Counted from the first letter of the stretch, positions 1-6,388 are shown. The stretch: DNA of 6,879 bases from Clostridium sp. CAG:1013 (GCA_000432995.1 HF972661.1:75194-82072), one strand, 5' to 3'. The notes: a model not told the origin generated them from the sequence alone. A program made the numbers and translations.

Positions 1-578
1 TCCTGGGGCGGGAGGGGGGAGAACACCTCCCTGTCCAGTCCCACCCCCGGCAGGCGGAACACTTTCCCATCCCGGGGCAGAGGCAGCTTTCGGGCAGCCA
101 GCCAATCCTCCTGGTTGATGACCACCAGAATATCCGTATGCCGGGCCAGCTCCCATTCCACCGGGTAAAAGGCCAACCGGTTAAACAGGGGAGCGCCCCG
201 GTAAAAGTGGAAGCCGTGGGCGGTGTACACCACCACAGGCTTCAACGGGGAGAATCGTCCCGCCAGTCGGCCCAGCAGCCCACCCACCGGAGTATGACAG
301 TGGATGGCCCGGATATCCCACCGGCGCACCAGGGTGAGCAGCTGACTCAACGCCCGGCGGTTATCCCCCAGCAGATAGGGAGATCGGGCAATGTCGATGT
401 GGTGGACCATCACCCCCATCTCCCGGATCCTGTCCCCATCGGAGATATACCCGGGCTCGTGGAGATTGGCTGCGTAGTGGACCCGGTAGCCCATGGACTG
501 AAGGAGTTTTACGTTCTCTCTCTCGAACTTCAGCAAAAAATCGTTGGTGGTGGCCAAAATGAGGACTTGCTTTTCCAT
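1..578 (-). CDS. Family-4 glycosyltransferase (EpsD/Cap-type), 3' end outside window
   Basis: This reading frame starts at ATG 578 and is open to the window edge, giving the first 192 residues of a GT-B glycosyltransferase. The predicted role is transfer of a sugar from a nucleotide-sugar donor to a lipid-linked surface glycan at the inner face of the membrane. Visible marks are an N-terminal Rossmann start (EKQVLILATTNDF), an HCHTPVGGLLGRL segment at residues 93-105, YTAHGFHFYRGAP at 118-130, and a family-4-like linker GVGLDREVF at 178-186. Together they match the acceptor-side N-terminal domain of EpsD/capsular GT4 enzymes. The C-terminal donor-binding domain with its EX7E region lies outside the window, so donor and acceptor cannot be predicted. 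GGAGG about 9 nt upstream supports the start. A terminator sits between it and tagD, so it probably has its own promoter. Family call is firm; specificity is unknown. Confidence 0.88.
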   Translation of the reverse strand, partial: MEKQVLILATTNDFLLKFERENVKLLQSMGYRVHYAANLHEPGYISDGDRIREMGVMVHHIDIARSPYLLGDNRRALSQLLTLVRRWDIRAIHCHTPVGGLLGRLAGRFSPLKPVVVYTAHGFHFYRGAPLFNRLAFYPVEWELARHTDILVVINQEDWLAARKLPLPRDGKVFRLPGVGLDREVFSPLPPQ

Positions 579-672
579 ACGTCGCCACCTCCGCAAAAGT
601 GTTTTGTAGCAGTGTTTCCCGCGGACTGGAAAATATGCGTTATTTTACGGCGCTCAGCTTTCGGGCAGACAG
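579..672 (-). promoter_or_regulatory. Probable promoter/leader region of the GT4 gene
   Basis: This 94-bp stretch separates the tagD terminator from the glycosyltransferase ATG, so it should carry the start of that transcript. On the - strand it contains TAAAAT (5 of 6 matches to the -10 consensus), but I see no good -35 at normal spacing. The ribosome binding site GGAGG lies at its downstream end. The presence of a promoter is inferred from the terminator position; its exact site is not resolved. Confidence 0.3.
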
Positions 673-709
673 AAAAAAGCCCGCGGGGAACGAATTCCTC
701 GCGGGCTTT
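673..709 (-). terminator. Intrinsic terminator after tagD
   Basis: A near-perfect hairpin has arms at 676-690 and 695-709, 15 bp with one G-U pair and a CGAA loop. On the - strand its core CCCGCGGGC is followed by six T residues. It lies about 20 bp past the tagD stop codon and so ends the glycerophosphotransferase-tagD transcript. On the + strand it lacks a proper T-tract, so it acts mainly leftwards. Confidence 0.9.
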
Positions 710-730
710 CCAATTCTTTGTATGACAGAC

Positions 731-1120
731 TTACCGGTTCAAGTCCTTTTTGATTTGGGTGGTGGAGATCTCCGGGGTACGGGGCAAATAGACCACTTCG
801 CACTGGTCCTTCAAGAAATCGAACTTGCCTTCCCAGTCGTCCCCCATGACGAAGGTGTCCACATGGTACTCCTTCACATCGGTCTTTTTCTGCTCCCAGC
901 TCTCCTCCGGGATCACCAGGTCCACATAGCGGATGGCTTCCAGCAGCTGTTTCCGCTTTTCGTAGGAGAAATAGCATTTCTTCTGTTTTTCGTTCCAGTT
1001 GAACTCATCGGTGGACAGGGCCACGATGAGGTAATCTCCGTACTGTTTCGCCCTGCGCAGCAGGTTGATGTGACCGTAATGGAGCAGGTCGAAGGTGCCG
1101 TAAGTGATCACGCGTTTCAT
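731..1120 (-). CDS. tagD: Glycerol-3-phosphate cytidylyltransferase (TagD/TarD)
   Basis: Cytosolic enzyme that joins CTP and sn-glycerol 3-phosphate to give CDP-glycerol and pyrophosphate, the activated precursor for poly(glycerol phosphate) teichoic acids. The 129-residue product has the usual TagD length and hallmarks: ITYGTFDLLHYGH at the N-terminus with the nucleotidyltransferase HxGH at 14-17, the MGDDWEGKFDFL block at 92-103, and the RTPEISTT version of the RTxxISTT CTP-binding signature at 114-121. I chose the ATG at 1120 because homologues begin MKKVITYG and because AAAGGA lies 8 nt upstream. An in-frame ATG at 1129 would add three residues, but it abuts the purine run with no spacing. 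That upstream ATG overlaps the TGA of the preceding gene as ATGA, so translation of the two genes is probably coupled. The gene upstream encodes the likely CDP-glycerol consumer. Identification is very secure. Confidence 0.96.
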   Translation of the reverse strand: MKRVITYGTFDLLHYGHINLLRRAKQYGDYLIVALSTDEFNWNEKQKKCYFSYEKRKQLLEAIRYVDLVIPEESWEQKKTDVKEYHVDTFVMGDDWEGKFDFLKDQCEVVYLPRTPEISTTQIKKDLNR

Positions 1121-1125
1121 GGTAT

Positions 1126-2286
1126 TCATCCTTTCCCTTGGCGCTTTAAGCGTTCTTCCAAATAATCCACCGTTTTCCCGGCGGCGTCGCCGCTTTCCAC
1201 AATGCCGAATTCCCGGCAGAACTCCTCCACCCGCTGAGCCTGCTCCTGAGAATCAAACCCCAAAACCGCGGCTACCAGCTGGTCGTTGTTCTCCGCCCGG
1301 GCAAAGGGCAGCTTGTCTATATCGAAATAGAAGTTCCGGTCCCCCTTGTAGGCGGCCAGATCGTTGACGTATAAAAAGCAGGGCTTGCCGGTGATGAGAT
1401 AGTCGAACATCACCGAGGAGTAGTCCGTCACCATGGCGTCGCAGGCCAGGTACAGCTCCTGGATGTCCGGGTAATCAGAGGCGTTGCGGATCACCTGAGG
1501 ATCCAGGTCCATCTGAGCGGCCTTCTCCGCGATGTTGGGATGAAGTTTGGCCAGAATCAGCCACTCTCCGCCGAAGCGTCCCTCCAAGGCTTTCACCAGC
1601 CGGGCGTAGTCCATGTCGTAAGCCGCCAGGCCCTTGTCCTTCCGGAAGGTAGGAGCATACAGAAGCAGCCGTTTTCCGGCGGGCAGTCCCAAGGCATTGC
1701 GCACCTTTTCCCCCATCTCCGGGTGGGGCTGGGACAGCACGTCGTTGCGGGGGAAGCCCTGTTCCAGCACCTCTCCGTCATACCAGAAGCCCCGGCGGTA
1801 AATGTCCGTCAGGAACCGGCTGTTGGATAGAAACAGGTCTCCCATTTTGGAATCCTGCCGTGCCGCCCGGAGGTAATCCTCCGGCAGGGCATCGGCGGCG
1901 TCCCCCTCAATCCGCTTCAAAGGAAAGCCATGCCACGTTTGCACGTAGCAAGTATTCCCTCGCTTTTTGGTGTAGGCCCACTTGCGGCAGTTGTCCACCC
2001 ACACCCCGGCAGTGCAGAAATGATAGATCGCCCGGGGGCTCTCCACCACCACCGGCTTCACTCCGGCAGGAAGAGTAGCCGCTTCCTCAGGGCCCTTCAC
2101 GGTCCAGTAGACCTTCCAGCCTCTTTTGAGAAGCTGGTCCGCCACTGCTTTGGGGCTGTCGGAATAGCCCCGACCGTAAAAGCTCTGACACACCGCTTTG
2201 CGGCTGTCTTTCGGCAGCCAGGAAAACAGCTGCCAAAGTCCGTTGCGCAGGATCTTCCCCAGCAGGCTGCTGTTTATTTTCCCCAA
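1126..2286 (-). CDS. CDP-glycerol:poly/oligo glycerophosphotransferase (TagB/TagF family)
   Basis: Membrane-associated enzyme expected to transfer glycerol phosphate from CDP-glycerol to a lipid-linked teichoic-acid intermediate. Counting from the proposed TTG start at 2286 (386 residues), family motifs are VQTWHGFPLKRI near 115-126 (catalytic-type His), LEQGFPRND near 174-182, LLYAPTFR near 208-215, LAKLHPN near 245-251 (second His), and YPDIQEL then TDYSSVMFDY near 272-296. The last region forms the CDP-glycerol pocket in the family. Size resembles single-domain TagB (about 380 residues) rather than the much longer TagF, but primase and polymerase cannot be told apart by eye. An upstream in-frame ATG at 2394 would give 422 residues, but it falls within the predicted -10 promoter element, and the extra 36 residues look like translated leader. 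The TTG has a purine-rich GGAAAGGGGG 8 nt upstream. Probably cotranscribed with tagD, which supplies its substrate. Confidence 0.9.
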   Translation of the reverse strand: MGKINSSLLGKILRNGLWQLFSWLPKDSRKAVCQSFYGRGYSDSPKAVADQLLKRGWKVYWTVKGPEEAATLPAGVKPVVVESPRAIYHFCTAGVWVDNCRKWAYTKKRGNTCYVQTWHGFPLKRIEGDAADALPEDYLRAARQDSKMGDLFLSNSRFLTDIYRRGFWYDGEVLEQGFPRNDVLSQPHPEMGEKVRNALGLPAGKRLLLYAPTFRKDKGLAAYDMDYARLVKALEGRFGGEWLILAKLHPNIAEKAAQMDLDPQVIRNASDYPDIQELYLACDAMVTDYSSVMFDYLITGKPCFLYVNDLAAYKGDRNFYFDIDKLPFARAENNDQLVAAVLGFDSQEQAQRVEEFCREFGIVESGDAAGKTVDYLEERLKRQGKG

Positions 2287-2299
2287 GGCAACGGCCCCC
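2287..2299 (-). promoter_or_regulatory. Ribosome binding site supporting the TTG start
   Basis: Reading leftwards, AAAGGGGG ends 8 nt before TTG 2286. No other in-frame start codon between the predicted transcription start and the conserved domain is as well placed. The site therefore favours the shorter 386-residue product. The match to the Shiner-Dalgarno type consensus is G-rich rather than canonical AGGAGG, so this remains an inference. Confidence 0.45.
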
Positions 2300-2325
2300 T
2301 TTCCGAAAAAAGTCTTATGACAATG

Positions 2326-2349
2326 AAAAAAGCGGCCTTCCGCCGCCTC
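2326..2349 (-). terminator. Terminator-like hairpin in the leader (possible attenuator)
   Basis: On the - strand GAGGCGGC (2349-2342), a 5-nt loop and GCCGCTTT (2336-2329) form a stem with five G-C pairs plus an A-U and G-U extension. It runs straight into six T residues (2331-2326). It lies between the predicted promoter (2383-2418) and the TTG start, so it could stop transcripts before the gene. No other - strand gene in the window lies upstream of it, so an attenuator role is the simplest reading. The stem is modest, so this is uncertain. Confidence 0.5.
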
Positions 2350-2354
2350 AAAAC

Positions 2355-2375
2355 CCCTAAAAATCCGTTTTTGGG
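2355..2375 (-). other. First leader hairpin (stem-loop)
   Basis: On the - strand CCCAAAAA, a CGGA loop and TTTTT-A-GGG can pair as 8 bp with one bulged A. It sits at the very start of the predicted leader, directly before the terminator-like hairpin. The stem is AT-rich and weak. It may be part of a switching leader or may only stabilise the mRNA 5' end. Confidence 0.35.
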
Positions 2376-2382
2376 TACATCT

Positions 2383-2418
2383 AGTATATAACATACCACA
2401 TCCCGAAAAATAAGTCTA
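2383..2418 (-). promoter_or_regulatory. Predicted sigma-A promoter of the glycerophosphotransferase-tagD operon
   Basis: On the - strand a -35-like TAGACT (2418-2413; 4 of 6 matches) and TATGTT (2395-2390) are separated by 17 bp, with TGG before the -10 as in extended promoters. A second possible -10, TATACT (2388-2383), lies just downstream. Transcription would begin near 2376-2383, leaving a leader of about 90-100 nt before TTG 2286. Prediction is by consensus only. Confidence 0.5.
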
Positions 2419-2435
2419 GTCTTTTTTTCTTTTTT

Positions 2436-2444
2436 TGGTATACT
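2436..2444 (+). promoter_or_regulatory. Extended -10 promoter element of helD
   Basis: TGGTATACT is a good extended -10 (TGnTATAAT type) preceded by a T-rich tract. No clear -35 is present at 17 bp upstream. The predicted start near 2451 gives a leader of about 45 nt before ATG 2496. The upstream part of this promoter overlaps the -35 region of the divergent glycerophosphotransferase promoter. Confidence 0.5.
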
Positions 2445-2495
2445 TTCTTATACAGGAAAAGAAACAAGACAAAACGCGAAAAGGAGGCCGCTGTG

Positions 2496-4583
2496 ATGGA
2501 CCAGGAAAAGACACCCCAGCAAGCTGTTCCCCCCGGGGAGCTTGCCCATTTATCCAAGATCTTACGCATGGTGAACGAAGAACTGGAGGAGGCCCAGCGC
2601 TCCGTGGAAGCCATGGACGAAGAATACCGGGAAGTGCAGATGTACATGGCGGAGCATCACGGGGAGGGCGATCCCAAGGAGATGTTCCAAAACGAGATGG
2701 CCCTGCGGCAGATCGACTCCCAGGGCGTATCCGCGGTGCTCTACCGGGACCGGCTGCAAAAAACCAAGTCCTCCCCCTACTTTGCCCGGATTGACTTCCA
2801 GGCCGACGGGGAAAAGGAGGCCGCCCCCTACTACATCGGGCTGTACGCCTTCCGTTTTCAGAAGCAGCTGTACGTCATCGACTGGCGCTCTCCCGTGGCC
2901 AGCATGTTTTACGATTTTGAACTGGGGCCCGCCTGCTTCGACGCCCCCCAGGGCCACACCGACGGTCAACTGCGCTTAAAGCGTCAGTTCAAGATCGTGA
3001 ACGGGGAGATGGAGTACGCCTTCGACAGCTCCCAGAACATCCAGGATGACATCCTCCAGCAGGAGCTGGCCCACACCTCCGACGAAAAGATGAAGTCCAT
3101 TATCTCCACCATCCAAAAGGAGCAGAACCAGATCATCCGCAATGAGAAGGCACACACTCTGATCATCCAGGGCGTGGCGGGCTCGGGAAAGACCAGCATC
3201 GCCCTGCACCGGGTGGCCTTTCTGCTCTACCGGTTCCGCAACACCATCAAGGCCCAGAACGTGACCATCATCTCCCCCAACAAGGTGTTTGGAGACTACA
3301 TTTCCAGCGTGCTGCCGGAACTGGGCGAGGAGCCCATCTTCGAGGCCAGCCTAGAGGACCTGGCCCTGGTGCAGCTGGAGGATGGTGTGGACTTCGTGGG
3401 AGACCGGGATCCCCTGGAAGCCGCCGACCCCGCCTGGGAGCAGCGGGTGAAGTTCAAATCCACCGTAGAGTTTGTCCGGCTGATGGACGACTTCATCGCC
3501 CGGCTGCCGGAGCTGGCATTTCATCCCCAGAACTACGAGTACAAGGACTGGAACGTGCCCGGCCCCTGGATCAAAGCCCGGGTGGACGTATACAAGCGCT
3601 ATCCCCTGATGAAACGGCTGGAAATGGTGGCAGACGACATCCATTCCCGGCTGGAAAACGAGTTTCTCCGGGAAGAGGCGCCACCCAGCCGTGCCAAGAT
3701 CCTTCAGGCTTTGCGAAAAATGCTTTCCATGAAGACCACCCTCTCCGCCTACCGGGCCTTTTTCCGGCAGCTGGGCAAGGAACGGGCAAAGCTGTTCAAG
3801 CCCTTCCAAAAAGGGGTGCTGGAGTGGAACGACGTATTCCCCTACCTGTACTTACAGGCGGCCTTTACAGGATTGCAGCGCAGCCATACCATCAAGCATT
3901 TGGTCATCGACGAAATGCAGGACTACAGCCCCATCCAGTACGCTGTGATGAACCTGCTGTTCCAGTGTCCCAAGACCATCCTGGGGGACTTCAGCCAGTC
4001 TATCAATCCCTACTCCCCCTACACTTTGGAGGACCTGCACCAGCTCTATGAGGGTTCCCAGCTGATGCGCCTGGAAAAAAGCTACCGCTCCACCTGGGAG
4101 ATCATCCACTTTGCCAAGAAGATCGTGGACCAGGCAGACTTCCAGGCGGTGGAACGTCATGGTCCCGCCCCGGACCTGATGGCCTTCCCCACCCACGAGG
4201 AGGAGCTTTCCGCTCTCTGTCGCCGGGTGGAGGAATTCCATCAGAGCAAGTACAACGCTTTGGGGATCGTCACCCGCACCAACTCCCAGGCCAAGGAGCT
4301 CTATGAGGAGCTGCGGGAGCGAGGCGCAGAGGTAAACCTGATTACCCCGGAGAGCAGCAGCTTCCAAAACGGCGCCACGGTGCTGTCCATCCAGATGTCC
4401 AAAGGTCTGGAATTCGACCAGGTACTGCTGCCCATGGCCACGGAAGAAACCTACCACACCGACTTTGACAAGAACCTGCTGTACGTGGCCTGCACCCGTG
4501 CCATGCACCAGCTCACCATCACCTGCGCAGGAGAGGTTACTCCTCTGCTGCCTTTTGAGAAGCCCAGCTCTGAGCAGGAGTAA
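2496..4583 (+). CDS. helD: HelD-like superfamily 1 helicase/ATPase, RNA polymerase-associated
   Basis: A 695-residue UvrD/Rep-related ATPase of the HelD (YvgS) family. Bacillus HelD binds RNA polymerase and uses ATP-driven movement to release it from stalled DNA or RNA complexes. An N-terminal helical, coiled-coil-like stretch (about 14-55) corresponds to the arm that enters the RNAP secondary channel. The family block IDWRSPVASMFYDFELGP follows at 128-145, then Walker A GVAGSGKT at 226-233, Walker B IDEMQD at 471-476, LGDFSQSI at 496-503, EKSYRST at 527-533, SIQMSKGLEFDQV at 631-643 and YVACTRAM at 663-670. All core ATPase motifs look intact. It is somewhat shorter than Bacillus HelD (about 770 residues). 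The ATG at 2496 is preferred over a GTG at 2493 because AAGGAGG lies 8 nt upstream of it. Single-gene unit with its own promoter and terminator. UvrD, Rep and PcrA are excluded by the N-terminal half. Confidence 0.93.
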   Translation: MDQEKTPQQAVPPGELAHLSKILRMVNEELEEAQRSVEAMDEEYREVQMYMAEHHGEGDPKEMFQNEMALRQIDSQGVSAVLYRDRLQKTKSSPYFARIDFQADGEKEAAPYYIGLYAFRFQKQLYVIDWRSPVASMFYDFELGPACFDAPQGHTDGQLRLKRQFKIVNGEMEYAFDSSQNIQDDILQQELAHTSDEKMKSIISTIQKEQNQIIRNEKAHTLIIQGVAGSGKTSIALHRVAFLLYRFRNTIKAQNVTIISPNKVFGDYISSVLPELGEEPIFEASLEDLALVQLEDGVDFVGDRDPLEAADPAWEQRVKFKSTVEFVRLMDDFIARLPELAFHPQNYEYKDWNVPGPWIKARVDVYKRYPLMKRLEMVADDIHSRLENEFLREEAPPSRAKILQALRKMLSMKTTLSAYRAFFRQLGKERAKLFKPFQKGVLEWNDVFPYLYLQAAFTGLQRSHTIKHLVIDEMQDYSPIQYAVMNLLFQCPKTILGDFSQSINPYSPYTLEDLHQLYEGSQLMRLEKSYRSTWEIIHFAKKIVDQADFQAVERHGPAPDLMAFPTHEEELSALCRRVEEFHQSKYNALGIVTRTNSQAKELYEELRERGAEVNLITPESSSFQNGATVLSIQMSKGLEFDQVLLPMATEETYHTDFDKNLLYVACTRAMHQLTITCAGEVTPLLPFEKPSSEQE

Positions 4584-4595
4584 GAGCACGACACT

Positions 4596-4626
4596 AAAAA
4601 AAGGAGGTCCCAAGGACCTCCTTTTT
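4596..4626. terminator. Bidirectional intrinsic terminator between helD and the NifX-like gene
   Basis: Perfect 13-bp inverted repeat: AAAAAGGAGGTCC at 4598-4610 and its complement at 4614-4626, with a CAA loop. There is a T-tract on one side and an A-tract on the other, so it can end transcripts from both directions. It lies 15-43 bp past the helD stop and directly beyond the stop of the convergent - strand gene at 4634. Confidence 0.93.
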
Positions 4627-4633
4627 CTGTTGC

Positions 4634-5041
4634 TCAGCAGTGATGGCAGCCGCCTTCGCCGCAGCTGTGCTCTCCGCAGGAGTGGCCTTCGTGAGCGTGG
4701 CCTTCCCCGTGGTGGGAGCAGAGAATGTCGGGCTGGAACACCAGTTTCCCGGACAGCAGATCCTCCACCGCCTTGTCAGCGCTGCCGGACACGCCCCCGA
4801 ACAGCTCAATGCCCGCCTGAGCCAGAGCCATTTTGGCGCCGCCGCCAATGCCGCCACAGATCAGGGTGGAAACGCCCTGAGCCGTGAGGAAACCAGCCAA
4901 AGCGCTGTGGCCGCTGCCAGCGGTGTCCACTACCTGAGAGGAGACCACCTTGCCGTCCTGGACGTCGTAGATCTTAAACTGTTCTGTGTGGCCGAAATGC
5001 TGGAACACTTGGCCGTTTTCATAAGTGACCGCGATCTTCAT
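4634..5041 (-). CDS. NifB/NifX-type dinitrogenase cofactor-binding family protein with Cys/His-rich tail
   Basis: A 135-residue protein of the dinitrogenase iron-molybdenum cofactor family (NifX/NifY/NifB C-terminal domain, related to small MTH1175-like proteins). Family members bind Fe-Mo or Fe-S clusters, but small stand-alone forms in anaerobes without nitrogenase have no settled role. Recognisable parts are MKIAVTYENGQVFQHFGHTEQF at the N-terminus, with the conserved HFGH at 15-18, and LICGGIGGGAKMALAQAGIELF at about 60-81. Residues 108-135 form a tail with 5 Cys and 8 His, evidently able to bind metal. The ATG at 5041 is supported by AAAGGAG 8 nt upstream and by the family N-terminus. 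A longer frame from ATG 5113 would add 24 unlike residues and run across the divergent promoter. No nif genes are nearby, so a nitrogen-fixation role is not implied. Ends at a shared bidirectional terminator. Confidence 0.9.
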   Translation of the reverse strand: MKIAVTYENGQVFQHFGHTEQFKIYDVQDGKVVSSQVVDTAGSGHSALAGFLTAQGVSTLICGGIGGGAKMALAQAGIELFGGVSGSADKAVEDLLSGKLVFQPDILCSHHGEGHAHEGHSCGEHSCGEGGCHHC

Positions 5042-5085
5042 AATGATTTCTCCTTTGCAAAAACTTTCAGAATCATGTATTTGAA

Positions 5086-5114
5086 TTGACAAAGCATCCG
5101 CCCTTTTGTACAAT
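5086..5114 (+). promoter_or_regulatory. Strong sigma-A promoter of the Eis-like gene
   Basis: TTGACA (5086-5091, perfect -35), a 17-bp spacer and TACAAT (5109-5114) form the best consensus promoter in the window. The predicted start near 5121 leaves a leader of only about 20 nt that contains the GGGAGG ribosome binding site. I did not find a convincing promoter for the divergent - strand gene in this 99-bp spacer. Confidence 0.8.
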
Positions 5115-5140
5115 CAGAAAAAACAGTGGGAGGAACTTCT

Positions 5141-6334
5141 ATGTCTGTCCGCGAATTGAAAACTCCGGAAGAGCTGCTGGAAGGCGGGAAAATCCAGAGC
5201 ATCGCCTTCGGCCTTTCCTGGGATGTGGAAGAAGCAAAAAAAGATTTGGAAAAACCTGACAACCGTCACAACGTGACCTTTGGTCATTTCAATGAGGAGG
5301 GAATCCTCACCGCTTGCCTGGAGCTGCCGGAGTATGAGATGTATTACGAAGGGACCACCGTTCCCATGGTGGGCGTGGGCGGCGTGGCCTCTCTGCCGGA
5401 ATACCGTCACGGAGGCGCTGTGCGAAACATTTTCCACACGGCTCTCCGCTGGATGTGGGATCAGGGCGCGGTATTCTCGTCCCTGTACCCCTTCTCTCAC
5501 GCCTATTACCGGAAATTTGGCTATGAGCTTTGCCAGATCTGCACCCGATACCAGATCCCCGTGGAAGCGTTTTCCAATTTCCGCTGCACCTGCTCGGTGA
5601 AAATGTTCCAGCCCGGCGGAGACCTGACTCCGTTCCAGACAATCTACAACGCCAGTCTGGGACAACGAAACTTGGCCGTGCGCCGCGAGGAGCGTCACTG
5701 GAAAAACCTGCTGGAAAAGGATCCTTACAAGGACCGGTACTACACCTACCTGCTGGAGAAAGATTCCCAGCCTCTGGCCTATGTGGTGGTGGCATTGGAG
5801 GACCCCTCCGCCGATCCCAAGGTGGGCGTGGTAAAGGAACTGGGCTTCTCCTCTCCGGAAGGGCTGTTCCAGACTTTCGGATTGCTGAGCCGGCTGGCAG
5901 CTCAGTACGGAGCCTTCCAGCTGATCCTTCCTGACGACGTGCCCCTGCCCTCTCTGCTGCAGGAAAGCTACGACCTGACCCCCTCCTTCAACGAACAGCC
6001 CATGGCTCGGGTGATCCACGCAGAGAAGGCCCTGGAACGGAAAGCGCCCCTGGAAGGGACCCAGTACACCTTGAAGGTGGAGGACCAGCTGCTGCCGGAA
6101 AACAGCGGCGTGTTCCAGGTGGCGGCAAAAGACGGTAAAGTTACCGTCACCAAACTGCCGGAGGAATCCCCCGCCGATCTGTCCCTGGACGTGGGATCGC
6201 TCACCCAGCTCCTGCTGGGGTACCTCTCTTTGGAGGAAGCCCTCTACAAGCCCAGTGTGATCCTCAATGGAAATCGAGAAGTGCTGGAACACGCCTTCCC
6301 CAAGGGATGCGTGTTCCTTACGGAGCATTTCTAA
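5141..6334 (+). CDS. Eis-like GNAT N-acetyltransferase with SCP2-type C-terminal domain
   Basis: A 397-residue acetyl-CoA-dependent N-acetyltransferase of the Eis family, close to the about 400 residues usual for it. Family order is a GNAT domain, a second GNAT-like domain and a sterol-carrier-protein-like C-terminal domain. GNAT motif A appears as VGVGGVASLPEYRHGGAVRNIF at 77-98, with the P-loop-like RHGGAV binding the CoA pyrophosphate. LYPFSHAYYRKFGYEL at 115-130 is the Eis family signature; Tyr123 lines up with the proposed catalytic Tyr of mycobacterial Eis (IYGRFGY). The protein ends in Phe397, as mycobacterial Eis ends in a Phe whose carboxylate is proposed as general base. Mycobacterial Eis acetylates amines on aminoglycosides and other substrates; the natural substrate here is unknown. 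The ATG at 5141 (GGAGG 7 nt upstream) is chosen over GTG 5126, which overlaps the ribosome binding site. Confidence 0.9.
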   Translation: MSVRELKTPEELLEGGKIQSIAFGLSWDVEEAKKDLEKPDNRHNVTFGHFNEEGILTACLELPEYEMYYEGTTVPMVGVGGVASLPEYRHGGAVRNIFHTALRWMWDQGAVFSSLYPFSHAYYRKFGYELCQICTRYQIPVEAFSNFRCTCSVKMFQPGGDLTPFQTIYNASLGQRNLAVRREERHWKNLLEKDPYKDRYYTYLLEKDSQPLAYVVVALEDPSADPKVGVVKELGFSSPEGLFQTFGLLSRLAAQYGAFQLILPDDVPLPSLLQESYDLTPSFNEQPMARVIHAEKALERKAPLEGTQYTLKVEDQLLPENSGVFQVAAKDGKVTVTKLPEESPADLSLDVGSLTQLLLGYLSLEEALYKPSVILNGNREVLEHAFPKGCVFLTEHF

Positions 6335-6388
6335 GGATACCCTAACGTTTATTGTACCACGTTCTCCTTCCCCGCGCCAGGGTCAGTC

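Noticed and set aside
138..1165. Two + strand frames (138-725 and 599-1165) opposite the glycosyltransferase and tagD
   Set aside because: Both run antisense to well-recognised genes, cross the tagD terminator or the intergenic gap, and show no family motifs.
2287..2394. 36-residue N-terminal extension of the glycerophosphotransferase from ATG 2394
   Set aside because: The ATG lies within the predicted -10 element, there is no ribosome binding site, and the segment encodes no family-like sequence while containing two hairpins.
3852..4613. 253-codon - strand frame inside helD
   Set aside because: Lies opposite the conserved helicase motifs, has no family resemblance, and its start falls in the terminator region.
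5042..5113. 24-residue N-terminal extension of the NifX-like protein from ATG 5113
   Set aside because: The ATG at 5041 has an ideal ribosome binding site and matches the family N-terminus; the extension crosses the strong divergent promoter.
5114..6328. 404-codon open frame on the - strand opposite the acetyltransferase gene
   Set aside because: It mirrors the + strand gene almost end to end, which is common in GC-rich coding DNA. Its product is rich in Gln, His and Gly without recognisable motifs, and the + strand frame has clear Eis family motifs, a promoter and a ribosome binding site.
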